From: a virus
Virus record (IMG/VR): IMGVR_UViG_3300032144_000045
Span: 1 to 20,684 of that record
DNA length: 20,684 bases
Reading direction: 5' to 3' (one strand)
The translations under genes and the position numbers were made by a program. The notes beneath the pieces are model-generated. The model had not been told where the DNA came from and did no database searches. It saw only the letters and a program-made list of their open reading frames with translations. Positions 6,832 through 13,432 of this stretch are shown here, one piece after another (position 1 is the stretch's first letter; every line of letters starts with the position of its first letter).

Positions 6832-8607
6832 CTATTGCTGGACGGGTGCGCCGGCCTGCGCGGCTGCCATCAGCCGGTTGAGCGCGGTATCCCCTTCCAT
6901 GCTTGTCTCTGACAAATCTTTCGCGGTCTTCGCCATCGGTGGCAGTGTCTCGGCCACCTGGCTCGCCTGCGCAGCCTTCTGGCGTTCAGCACGGATCTCG
7001 GCCACCTTCTCGTCGGTGCGCACGATGTCCGGTTCGATGCCGAGGCGATCTGCGTAGCGGTCGATGAACTGGTCGAAGTCCACCTTGTCGCCGATCGAGT
7101 TATCGCCCGTGGTCTTGATCGTGTTGCCGACGAAGCCCAAGAAGCGTTCGTGCCCGGCGATGCCCACAAGTTTCTGGGCCTGGGCCATGACCGACTGGTA
7201 TTCGACTTTCAGCTTCACGCCTTCAAGTTCTTCGGGCGGCTCGGGGATCAGCCCCTGCCGCTCCAAGAAGTTGAAGGTCAAATCAATGAGAGGATCGAGA
7301 AGGTCCTGGTTCAGCTGCTCGAGGACTGGACCAAGCGCCAGCAGTTTTTCTTCGTGGCGTTCCTCAACCTCTCGTGCCGTGATCTCGCGCCGGTCAGACT
7401 GGGCGAGCATCAGGAACAGGTCTTCATAGAACGACCGCTGGATCCGCATCTGGTGCTCGCGGATGTCCTCGACGAGCTCGCCAATCCGGGGGTCAACCTC
7501 GTGGATCGGACGCAGACCCTTCTGGCCATCACGTTCCGCTGCATAGGTGATGTCGCCCGGCAAGAGCGAGACTTTCGTCGTTCTCAGTTCAGGCGGGCCC
7601 GCAAGCGGTGGATTTACCAGCTTCTCGATCGCCTGAGCCTTGCGCTTGTGCATCGTCTGCAAGGCTTTGATGTCGCCCAAGGCGATCATGCCCGGGCACT
7701 CAGTTCCGTAGGCGTCCTCGCCCGTGACTTCCCAGCGAGGGGACAGGCTTGGGAAATAGTCGTAGCCGGACTCGCGCAGATAGCGATCGTCGTCGGCGCC
7801 AGTCAGGTAGGGCTTGTTGTCGCCCATGAAACCCTTCTCGTAATAGCAGGACGAGAACCGCTTATACCGCGATGACAGTTTCGTCGGGTCGAACTCGTCG
7901 TTGGGCTGCACCACGTGACAGACATCGATCCACGTTTCATAGTGGCCGTTGTCCCAGGCGTTCTTCACGTGCTCAGAGAACTTGGACCAGTCGGGCTGAC
8001 CGTTCGGTTTCATCACGCCGAACTTGCGAACAAGCTGGCGGACGGTGTAGCGAAATTCGCGGAAGAACACAGCGACCTTGTTCTTCTCGTCGTTGGCAAT
8101 CATGTACGACCCGATCGGCATCGGGTAGCAGCGCAGCACGTCTTCCAGGTCTTCCTCGATGAACATCGATCCGGTCGCGAACACGCCGATGTCGCCATAG
8201 ACGATTGGCAGTGCGTTGTACAGATTCGAGCGGAGGAAGGCAGTCGACATCCGCTGGCTGACTTCGTGCAACCACTCTTTGACAGGACCGAACTCGGCCA
8301 TGTCGGGGTCGGGCGTGGTGAGCCGAAACCACGGTCGCGCGGGGGATGTGACGCCGCCCATCATGCCCGATCGAAGAGTGCGCGCCGCAAGCGTTGCGGT
8401 GGAATCGATGATCTTCTGATTGCGTCGATCACCGCGGTTCGTGTCCGTGATCATGAAGCGCGGACGCCGCGGTAAAATGAAATCGCCCAGATCGCGCCAG
8501 TGCTGCAGAAATGACGAGCGCTCGATCTCAAGCTGAGAGCGAAGCAGTTCGTTCTTCTCGCGTTTGCTCTGCGCTTTGTACGCGTGATTGACGAGGACGT
8601 CGGCCAC
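6832..8607 (-). CDS. Portal / head-to-tail connector protein, 591 aa
   Basis: The length and sequence fit the bacteriophage head-to-tail connecting protein family used by podoviruses (T7- and BPP-1-type). Characteristic stretches are near the N terminus: FILPRRPRF, then KIIDSTATLAARTLRSGMMG and GVTSPARPWFRLTTPD (residues ~42-95), later GDIGVFATGSMFIEED and, in the second half, REHQMRIQRSFYEDLF with the tunnel-helix region. The last 60 residues are Ala/Gln/Lys-rich and probably extended. GTG start with TAGGAG 6 bases upstream, directly abutting the stop of the preceding small gene. The dodecameric portal sits at one capsid vertex, where it accepts the terminase and later the tail. Confidence 0.93.
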   Translation of the reverse strand: MADVLVNHAYKAQSKREKNELLRSQLEIERSSFLQHWRDLGDFILPRRPRFMITDTNRGDRRNQKIIDSTATLAARTLRSGMMGGVTSPARPWFRLTTPDPDMAEFGPVKEWLHEVSQRMSTAFLRSNLYNALPIVYGDIGVFATGSMFIEEDLEDVLRCYPMPIGSYMIANDEKNKVAVFFREFRYTVRQLVRKFGVMKPNGQPDWSKFSEHVKNAWDNGHYETWIDVCHVVQPNDEFDPTKLSSRYKRFSSCYYEKGFMGDNKPYLTGADDDRYLRESGYDYFPSLSPRWEVTGEDAYGTECPGMIALGDIKALQTMHKRKAQAIEKLVNPPLAGPPELRTTKVSLLPGDITYAAERDGQKGLRPIHEVDPRIGELVEDIREHQMRIQRSFYEDLFLMLAQSDRREITAREVEERHEEKLLALGPVLEQLNQDLLDPLIDLTFNFLERQGLIPEPPEELEGVKLKVEYQSVMAQAQKLVGIAGHERFLGFVGNTIKTTGDNSIGDKVDFDQFIDRYADRLGIEPDIVRTDEKVAEIRAERQKAAQASQVAETLPPMAKTAKDLSETSMEGDTALNRLMAAAQAGAPVQQ

Positions 8608-8925
8608 TTACGCTCCTAGGAGGGTCTTGCCCGCGCCAGTTGCTTGGCCGGTGACACCGAGAGGCGTCGTCAGAATCGTGCTGCTCTTGCCCTGGCCTGA
8701 ACCTCGAAGCGCGGTGTTGCGTGCTTGCTGGCGAGCTCGGTTCGCGTTGGCTTCTTCCTGATCCGCGTGAGCCTTCGCTTCTTGCTCGAGTTTCGCCTGG
8801 TTCTGTTCCTGTTTCTTTTTCTCTTTCTTCGCTTCCTTCTTCGCCCTCTCGGACTCGCTCACTGAGTAAGCGGTTCCGGCGACAGCGACAGCAGCACCAA
8901 CAACAGCAGCAGTTACAGCAGCCAT
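8608..8925 (-). CDS. Small portal-adjacent virion protein, Ala-rich membrane-like N terminus, 105 aa
   Basis: I chose ATG 8923-8925 (GAGGT about 10 bases upstream) over an in-frame GTG at 8938-8940. Residues 2-22 are Ala/Val-rich and could span a membrane. Residues ~27-75 are a charged Lys/Glu/Gln coiled-coil-like segment. The C terminus (GKSSTILTTPLGV...GAGKTLLGA) matches the 'STIL T...KTLLGA' ending I know from small proteins encoded next to the portal gene in podoviruses. Such proteins are thought to be ejected or internal virion proteins, but function is unproven. It follows the acetyltransferase by one base and abuts the portal start. Confidence 0.72.
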   Translation of the reverse strand: MAAVTAAVVGAAVAVAGTAYSVSESERAKKEAKKEKKKQEQNQAKLEQEAKAHADQEEANANRARQQARNTALRGSGQGKSSTILTTPLGVTGQATGAGKTLLGA

Positions 8926-8926
8926 A

Positions 8927-9406
8927 TCAGATGACCTCACACAAATACGACCGCTCTTGCAGACGAAAGCCCCGTTTCAGCAGGCTCGTCTCTTTGATCG
9001 GCGTACGAGATTCCAAAGCGATAGTGATCCAGTCGGCGTTCCTCTTGCCCCAGGCGATGAACGCATCAAGAAGAATGGCGCCTGCGCGTGTGCCGCGATG
9101 TTCCTCGGGCACCCACCAAAATGTTTCGGCGAGAACAGTGATGTCGGGATTAAACAAATGCGGCGTGACAACGCCGGCGATGAGGCCCATGCGTTCGCCG
9201 GTCTCGCGATCGTAGGCAATGAGCACAAGGTGTTTTTGGATCAGGTCGGTGATGCCCTTGCGGGCGAATTCGTCGGTGGGGAAAAGCGGGAGCTCGCTGG
9301 CAAAGAAGTCGGAAAAATCCTTCAGCTGGATGACGAGCCAGTCCAAGTCATCAAGTGTTGCGGGGCGAACGAGAACGCCCTGACGTTCTACGACCGATGT
9401 GTCCAC
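8927..9406 (-). CDS. GNAT-family N-acetyltransferase, 159 aa
   Basis: The protein has the GNAT layout: N-terminal strand and helix (VLVRPATLDDLDWLVIQL), a central strand pair (ERMGLIAGVVTP), and the acetyl-CoA motif region TFWWVPEEHRGTRAGAILLD (residues ~95-114), where HRGTRAG corresponds to the pyrophosphate-binding R/Q-x-x-G-x-G/A loop. The final strand (SLLKRGFRLQERSYL) completes the fold. Length is normal. Acetyltransferases at this site between terminase and portal occur in other phages; the substrate is unknown. The GTG start is not preceded by a clear ribosome binding site but lies 6 bases from a promoter-like -10 element, so a leaderless transcript is possible. Confidence 0.8.
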   Translation of the reverse strand: MDTSVVERQGVLVRPATLDDLDWLVIQLKDFSDFFASELPLFPTDEFARKGITDLIQKHLVLIAYDRETGERMGLIAGVVTPHLFNPDITVLAETFWWVPEEHRGTRAGAILLDAFIAWGKRNADWITIALESRTPIKETSLLKRGFRLQERSYLCEVI

Positions 9407-9412
9407 GGGCGA

Positions 9413-9442
9413 AGTATTGCGAATATCGCATCATGTTGTCAA
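9413..9442 (-). promoter_or_regulatory. Leftward sigma70-like promoter before the acetyltransferase gene
   Basis: On the minus strand TTGACA (9437-9442) is followed after 18 bases by AATACT (9413-9418). Only 6 bases separate the -10 from the GTG start codon, so transcription would begin at about the start codon. A TTGAT-A-ATCAA dyad at 9454-9464 lies just upstream and could be an operator. Prediction from consensus only. Confidence 0.45.
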
Positions 9443-9453
9443 TGGCTAAATGG

Positions 9454-9464
9454 TTGATAATCAA
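9454..9464. promoter_or_regulatory. Small dyad TTGAT-A-ATCAA, possible operator
   Basis: Perfect 5-base arms around a central A, 11 bases upstream of the -35 element of the acetyltransferase promoter in the 93-base gap after the terminase gene. It could be a repressor or activator half-site pair; arms this short also arise by chance. Confidence 0.25.
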
Positions 9465-9499
9465 TGTGTTTGGAGAATCCGAACGGGTCTACCGTCGAT

Positions 9500-10987
9500 C
9501 TACCTGAACGGATCCCAGTCGGAGACCGTCTTGTTTCCGCCCGCCGCGAGGCTGGGGTGGACGGCCGCAATCGAAGCGGGCATCTCGACAAAGGCGAAGG
9601 TCAGCGCAAGCCCATCGGCTTCATCCGGTGAGAACTTGAGGCGCTTTTTGATCTGGTCTTTTTCCTCGAGCCTGAACTTCCCGTTGTGGAACGTGTAGGT
9701 CGGTGCGGTCAATTCCTTGAGCAAGCCTGGGCGCCGAGGCAGCGATCCGCCCTTCTTCACCCAGTCAGCCATTCTGAACCACATCTCCGAACGCTTGTTG
9801 AAGTAACGCGCATCATCGGCCTTGCCAGAAAAGTTGACCGGTACCGGCGCGTAGCCAGCCAGCTGATAGGCGTCGATCACCGAACCACCGAATCCACCGG
9901 TGTCGTCGATGAACACATTCTCGACGGGCACCATGTCCTTCGCCTGCCAGTTGCTCTGAGCGAGCGCAATGCGCGAGGCCACGTCCTGGCCCTTAGCGTT
10001 ACGCATCTCGATCGGCTTGATCTTCGCGTGCAGACCCTGTCGCGGGAAGATAATTGTTCGATCGTCACCCTCGCGAGCCACGTCGACACCGAATCGCTTC
10101 TGCGAGAAGTCGTATTGATTGGGCTTGAGCATGCGTTCCATCGCGGCCTCGACGTCTGCGACCGTGATCAGCTGATTGAACCCACCAGGCGGAAAGAGGC
10201 CGAGGATCGTGGCCATGACCCACGGGTTGTCACGACCGTAGAGTTTGAGCTGCGCACGCGCGTCGTCAGCGGCTTGTGGTCCGAACCGCGGCGAATAGAA
10301 GAATGCCTTCGCATCATCCGGGTCACCCGTGATCGTGATCACGACCCAGAGCTCACGCGCAATCGTGCTGATGTGGTAGAGCAGTCCCGTCAGGCTTGTC
10401 GGGTTGCCTGCTGCGGCAATCAGTGCATCGACAGGGCCACCCGTGAAAATCTGTTCCGCCTTCTGACCAACCTCGACCGGCATGTCGCCCGTCTCATCCA
10501 AGAGAACGAACGGGTATCGCGAGTGCAGGCCTGACAGTGCGCGACCAATCGCTTCAGAGTCGGCATCCTTGGCATACGATCGCGCGGACAAGAACCAGGT
10601 CTCTGCGTGATCCTTGGCGAAGATGCGTTCGACGTTCAGAGCGAATGCGCGCTTCAGGAACTCTGATCGTTGCTGCCACTTGGCGAGCTCGGCCCAGAGG
10701 TTGTCACGTAGGTTGTCGCGGCCTTCACCCGAGAGCGCTGCGCCCTTCGGATGCTCACCCTTATCGGCGAAGCAGGCGAGGCGGTGCCAGCCAATCCATG
10801 CGAGCACAGCGGATTTGCCGGGACCAGTGCAGGCCTTCATTCCGAGGCGTCGACGCGGATTCACCCCGCCGGCGAGGGCGTTGAGCGTGTCGGCTTGCCA
10901 TGGATCAGGCGAGGCCTTGAGTTCAGTGGTGACGAAATAGAGAGGGTCTTCGCGCCAGCGACGGATCTTCTCTTGGGCTGGGGTCAC
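9500..10987 (-). CDS. terL: Terminase large subunit (TerL), 495 aa
   Basis: The packaging motor. Residues 52-59 (ACTGPGKS) are the Walker A loop, and 160-165 (FVLLDE) the Walker B strand with catalytic Glu. The C-terminal nuclease half shows the acidic residues of the RNase H fold: D302 in FGVDVAREGDD, the Asp pair in VFIDDTGGFGG (361-362) and D457 in DEADGLALTF. Known TerL enzymes bind TerS and portal, hydrolyse ATP to pump DNA and cut the concatemer. The GTG start lacks a visible ribosome binding site and follows the TerS stop by 22 bases. Length is typical and all key residues are present. Confidence 0.93.
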   Translation of the reverse strand: MTPAQEKIRRWREDPLYFVTTELKASPDPWQADTLNALAGGVNPRRRLGMKACTGPGKSAVLAWIGWHRLACFADKGEHPKGAALSGEGRDNLRDNLWAELAKWQQRSEFLKRAFALNVERIFAKDHAETWFLSARSYAKDADSEAIGRALSGLHSRYPFVLLDETGDMPVEVGQKAEQIFTGGPVDALIAAAGNPTSLTGLLYHISTIARELWVVITITGDPDDAKAFFYSPRFGPQAADDARAQLKLYGRDNPWVMATILGLFPPGGFNQLITVADVEAAMERMLKPNQYDFSQKRFGVDVAREGDDRTIIFPRQGLHAKIKPIEMRNAKGQDVASRIALAQSNWQAKDMVPVENVFIDDTGGFGGSVIDAYQLAGYAPVPVNFSGKADDARYFNKRSEMWFRMADWVKKGGSLPRRPGLLKELTAPTYTFHNGKFRLEEKDQIKKRLKFSPDEADGLALTFAFVEMPASIAAVHPSLAAGGNKTVSDWDPFR

Positions 10988-11009
10988 TTAGTATTTCGGT
11001 CGGCGTGGT

Positions 11010-11576
11010 TTACGCGGCTTCATTCGGTTGGTCCTTCGACCCGGCCACAAGGTCTTCGAGTCTGAGCGTGCCTTCGACTTTCAGCTTGGGCGTAAAGATC
11101 CCGAGCTCTTTGCCGATTTCCTTCAACGCTTCGATCTTGGGCCAGAGCTTTAGTTTCTTCGTGTCGCCTACGCGCTCACGATCGGGGCCACGGCCCTCGT
11201 AGAGTTCATCGGATTCGACGGCAGCGATCGCGGCCGCAAGTTCGGCGGGCATTTGTTTAATCGGCAAGATGTTCCCGTTCTCGTCGTAGGCGTCGCGAAT
11301 GTCGACGAGGGCGATGCGCTTCATTTCTTTGAGCACACGCTGGCGGGCCCACTCATTGCCGGCTTCGACTGCAGCGGCAAGGCGTTTCGGGCGTTCACCG
11401 CTGCGATCGTAGCGAAGCCAATCGGATAGATCGGAATAGCGGATGTCCCAGGATTTGGAGAGTTCGATGAGGTCGCCGCCTTCAACCAAGTGCTTGCACA
11501 CTTCGTCGATGAGGCCCGGCTTCTCGAGCAGAGCCTTCAGGCGGTCTTCGTAGGTTGGTTCTTTCTGCTTCACCAT
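11010..11576 (-). CDS. terS: Terminase small subunit (TerS), 188 aa
   Basis: Residues ~15-85 form a helix-rich DNA-binding part (LIELSKSWDIRYSDLSDWLR resembles a helix-turn-helix, with a second helical pair after it). The later part contains YDENGNILPIKQMPAELAAA, then VGDTKKLKLWPKIEALKEIG and KELGIF, the pattern of the oligomerising and C-terminal region in Terminase_2-type small subunits. TerS recognises the packaging site and hands DNA to TerL, whose gene is next. The ATG has no clear ribosome binding site, but a good -10 element ends 9 bases upstream, consistent with a leaderless or nearly leaderless message. Confidence 0.88.
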   Translation of the reverse strand: MVKQKEPTYEDRLKALLEKPGLIDEVCKHLVEGGDLIELSKSWDIRYSDLSDWLRYDRSGERPKRLAAAVEAGNEWARQRVLKEMKRIALVDIRDAYDENGNILPIKQMPAELAAAIAAVESDELYEGRGPDRERVGDTKKLKLWPKIEALKEIGKELGIFTPKLKVEGTLRLEDLVAGSKDQPNEAA

Positions 11577-11585
11577 CGCCCGGCA

Positions 11586-11614
11586 AGTATAGATAACCGG
11601 TGCGATTTTCGCAA
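11586..11614 (-). promoter_or_regulatory. Leftward sigma70-like promoter before terS
   Basis: Minus-strand TTGCGA (11609-11614), an exact 17-base spacer, then TATACT (11586-11591), one base from the TATAAT consensus. The terS ATG is 9 bases beyond the -10. It sits in the 42-base gap between the zinc-ribbon gene and terS, suggesting that packaging and virion genes can be started separately from the zinc-ribbon gene. Confidence 0.55.
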
Positions 11615-11618
11615 CGGG

Positions 11619-11984
11619 CTAGGCAATACGTGTCACGCGCAAGCCCAGCGGCTCTGGCTCACGCCGGAACTGTTTGTTGTAGCGCTGCTCTTCCTGGCGA
11701 ACGCAGCGACCGATGCTGGCATTGCGTCGCTCATCAGGCTGGCCGTTGGGCATGGCGTGCCACTTGATCAGCATCGACTCGCCAACTTCCAGCTTGTCGA
11801 TCGGATAGAGGCGTCGGCTTTCGATGGCCGCGCGTCTGATCGACTGAGGCCGGAGCTCGAGCGGCTTGTCCCAGTTCTCGCGCTTGCAGCGGGCGCAGTA
11901 ACGGGGTGGCTGCGGCAGGCGTGACACCCAGATCCAGCCGCAGTGCAGGCAGGTGCAGTGATGAATGTGTGAGGGTGCGTTCAT
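11619..11984 (-). CDS. Zinc-ribbon protein of a phage late-region family, 121 aa
   Basis: The N terminus carries two Cys pairs in zinc-ribbon spacing: CTCLHCGWIW (CxxC) and YCARCKREN (CxxC), about 15 residues apart. The second half contains YPIDKLEVGESMLI and ends RYNKQFRREP...GLRVTRIA, which resembles the short 'YPfdkmevGdsF...r..Fttr...ggvRvwRi' domain I know from many phage proteins of unknown function. DNA binding or transcription control is plausible but unproven. I chose ATG 11982-11984; an upstream in-frame TTG (12024-12026) would overlap the promoter. This is the first leftward gene after the control region, so an early or regulatory job fits. Confidence 0.68.
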   Translation of the reverse strand: MNAPSHIHHCTCLHCGWIWVSRLPQPPRYCARCKRENWDKPLELRPQSIRRAAIESRRLYPIDKLEVGESMLIKWHAMPNGQPDERRNASIGRCVRQEEQRYNKQFRREPEPLGLRVTRIA

Positions 11985-11992
11985 GGTCGCGG

Positions 11993-12019
11993 AGCATACA
12001 AAAAAAGAGGCCTTGTCAA
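11993..12019 (-). promoter_or_regulatory. Leftward promoter-like site at the head of the left operon
   Basis: Minus-strand TTGACA (12014-12019) is a perfect -35 match; TATGCT (11993-11998) follows after 15 bases, shorter than the usual 17. A run of seven T fills most of the spacer. The ATG of the zinc-ribbon gene is 8 bases after the -10, so the message would be leaderless. The short spacer makes strength uncertain, and an activator may be needed. Confidence 0.45.
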
Positions 12020-12102
12020 CAACCAATGGTCAGAAATAGCGACCAGTTGCCTTCTGCTTACTCAAGACCTCATTTTCGAAAAGAACGATTTAAACGCATT
12101 TC

Positions 12103-12297
12103 TTCCACTTCTTCCGGGTGCCTTCCACTGGATTTCTTAGGAATCCTAACAAGACGGTCGTGTATCTGCCTATTGGTTGGTAGGTCAGTATCTTTAACCC
12201 ATTACATATCTATATATATATTCTTTATGGAAGGTAGTGGAATAGTGGAAGAGTATATATAGATCAACGGTTTTCGCCTTCCGCATACCTTCCGGGT
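12103..12297. repeat. AT-rich repeat region: candidate replication origin or early switch
   Basis: No gene is seen between 11985 and 12461. TTCCACT occurs twice on the plus strand (12103-12109, 12123-12129) and twice on the minus strand (12236-12242, 12244-12250), the pairs facing each other across an AT-rich tract. CTTCCGGGT occurs at 12111-12119 and 12289-12297. ATCTATATATA (12208-12218) and TATATATAGAT (12254-12264) are an 11-base inverted repeat with a 35-base spacer. A TTAGGA-A-TCCTAA dyad lies at 12137-12149. Repeated binding sites beside an unwinding-prone stretch are typical of phage and plasmid origins; multi-site operators are the alternative. Confidence 0.5.
12137..12149. promoter_or_regulatory. 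Dyad TTAGGA-A-TCCTAA, possible operator
   Basis: Six-base perfect arms around a central A inside the control region, 8 bases after the second TTCCACT motif. The size suits a dimeric helix-turn-helix repressor. No promoter directly overlaps it, so it may act at a distance or belong to the origin-like array. Confidence 0.35.
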
Positions 12298-12396
12298 CAT
12301 CCACATTCTGGTTTCCCCATAGGATCGAGCGAATGAAGCACCATTTTGGCCACGGCCGACGGCGTGTAAGGGCCTGATTTAGTTCAGAAATAGTTC

Positions 12397-12425
12397 TTGA
12401 CACACCACAGGTTATAACCTATATG
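12397..12425 (+). promoter_or_regulatory. Rightward early promoter with embedded 12-bp palindrome
   Basis: TTGACA (12397-12402), a 17-base spacer, then TATATG (12420-12425). The spacer holds the perfect palindrome AGGTTATAACCT (12409-12420), well placed for a repressor to block RNA polymerase. TTGACACACCA at the -35 is nearly mirrored by TGGTGTCAA downstream of the -10, differing by a two-base insertion, so a larger operator or a 5' hairpin is possible. The transcript would start near 12432, about 30 bases before the first gene, which has a good ribosome binding site. This is the best promoter for the eleven-gene plus-strand operon. Confidence 0.68.
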
Positions 12426-12461
12426 TATGGTGTCAACGGTCACAACACAGGGGGCACAATC

Positions 12462-12767
12462 ATGTTCGAAACCACGATGAAGAAGACGGCGAAGTTTGCC
12501 TTTTACTGGAAAGAGCCAAGCACGACTGAGACGCTGGCGATGTACCGACTGAGCACAGAGTTCGGCGAAACCGAAGTCAGCGCCTACGGCCTGAACGTCG
12601 CGAGCGTTGCGATCCCGCTGACGCCCACGTTCGAGACCTGGAAGACGATGGTGTGCTCCTTCAAACGCTGCGGTTTCTGCTGGACCGAGTTGAACGGAAC
12701 ACCTGAAGCGACAGCCGCGCACGTTGAAGCCACTCATCCAGAGCATCGGCGCCTGGCCGCGGTCTAA
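12462..12767 (+). CDS. Early protein with C2H2-like zinc finger, 101 aa
   Basis: The ATG at 12462 is preceded by AGGGGG; an in-frame ATG at 12423 lies inside the promoter and cannot be used. Residues ~70-92 contain CGFCWTELNG...HVEATH, a Cys-x2-Cys...His-x4-His arrangement typical of a small zinc finger. The N-terminal two thirds (FAFYWKEPSTTETLAMYRLS) is not recognised and looks like a beta-alpha fold. First gene of the rightward operon, therefore probably expressed soonest after infection. DNA or protein binding is inferred from the finger. Confidence 0.65.
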   Translation: MFETTMKKTAKFAFYWKEPSTTETLAMYRLSTEFGETEVSAYGLNVASVAIPLTPTFETWKTMVCSFKRCGFCWTELNGTPEATAAHVEATHPEHRRLAAV

Positions 12768-12777
12768 GGAGGATCCT

Positions 12778-12990
12778 ATGATTGTTACACCTTTGATGAT
12801 GGCCATTACTTCTGTGATTGCGCTCTCGTACAACGCTCTGGCTGCGCGTCCGCGTCTGAGTGAGCCGCCGGCGATTGTCTGCTCGAGCGATCGGAACAAC
12901 CACGCGAAACACCCTGGCATCGACTGCCAGTGGCAGAGCCGCTATCGAATTAGCGAGGACGGAACCTATCGCCGGGGGGTGAGACCGTGA
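12778..12990 (+). CDS. Small exported or membrane-anchored early protein, 70 aa
   Basis: AAGGAGG precedes the ATG at 12778 at ideal spacing, the strongest ribosome binding site in the operon. Residues 1-22 (MIVTPLMMAITSVIALSYNA) are hydrophobic with an LAA end, like a signal peptide or anchor although it lacks N-terminal Lys/Arg. The remaining ~45 residues are polar, with two Cys (IVCSSDR, GIDCQW) that could form a disulfide after export. No family is recognised. Early phage proteins of this shape can alter the envelope, for example to exclude other phages, but that is only a suggestion. GTGA overlap with the next gene. Confidence 0.55.
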   Translation: MIVTPLMMAITSVIALSYNALAARPRLSEPPAIVCSSDRNNHAKHPGIDCQWQSRYRISEDGTYRRGVRP

Positions 12991-13358
12991 AGTGCCGAGA
13001 AGATCATAACTGTGGATTGGACGTACCGAAGGGTCATCCGAAAGAAGCGCAGCACACGCCGACGTACGGAGTTGAGGAAGTAACCTGGCTAGAAGGAATT
13101 GCATTGGGCCTTCGGTTCGCCGTTCGCACGATAGATCCGCTAAGCGGCGTCATCAATGGTGGCTCTACCACGTTGACGTATTGTTGCACCCGCGAACAAG
13201 CAGAAATCATCGTCCGCGCCGTCAACTCGTATGAGGAATTGAGCGAGATAAAGAATCTACTTCTAAAAGCCAAGGAACGATTCGATCAGGGCTTACCCAT
13301 GGAGTATTCAGAGCTAGTCCAGAAGGCCATCGCCCAGGCCGAAGGTCGTTGGTCATGA
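12987..13358 (+). CDS. Conserved-type early phage protein, 123 aa
   Basis: GTG start overlapping the preceding stop by 4 bases, with a GGGGGGTGAG stretch upstream as ribosome binding site. The middle holds YCCTREQAEIIVRAVNSYEE and the end LVQKAIAQAEGR, patterns I know from short phage proteins of unknown function ('..nA.fIvrAvNshd.L...', 'A+akAeGr'). The N terminus has a Cys/His group (KCREDHNCG) that could bind metal. Soluble, no membrane segment. Function unknown. Confidence 0.62.
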   Translation: MKCREDHNCGLDVPKGHPKEAQHTPTYGVEEVTWLEGIALGLRFAVRTIDPLSGVINGGSTTLTYCCTREQAEIIVRAVNSYEELSEIKNLLLKAKERFDQGLPMEYSELVQKAIAQAEGRWS

Positions 13359-13432
13359 ACACCTATTTCTTGCAGGACGCTTGGGAAGCGCTTGTCTGGT
13401 GCGAAAAATACGGACTGGAAGTTCTATCGTGA
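13355..13432 (+). CDS. 25-aa micro-ORF coupling two early genes
   Basis: ATG at 13355 overlaps the preceding stop (ATGA), and its own TGA (13430-13432) overlaps the following GTG (GTGA). The peptide starts MNTYFLQDAWEALVWCEKYG and is amphipathic with three aromatic residues. A weak GAAGG lies upstream. The exact four-base overlap at both ends, shared with other junctions of the operon, argues that it is translated, perhaps mainly to pass ribosomes on to the next gene. It could instead be chance within a gap filled by an alternative TTG start (13381) of the next gene. Confidence 0.5.
   Translation: MNTYFLQDAWEALVWCEKYGLEVLS

Noticed and set aside
7150-7875. Long plus-strand open frame (241 codons) inside the portal gene
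   Set aside because: It is antisense to a well-supported portal gene, with no ribosome binding site or recognisable domain; long antisense frames are common in GC-rich genes.
9686-10534. 282-codon plus-strand frame in terL
   Set aside because: Antisense to the terminase, which has all motifs intact; no family pattern in the frame.
12103-12297. CRISPR array
   Set aside because: The repeats are 7-11 bases, unevenly spaced and in both orientations; there are no long direct repeats with regular spacers.
12194-12403. Possible 69-aa minus-strand gene in the control region
   Set aside because: No ribosome binding site, frame crosses the AT-rich repeats and the promoter, and the product has no domain-like pattern.
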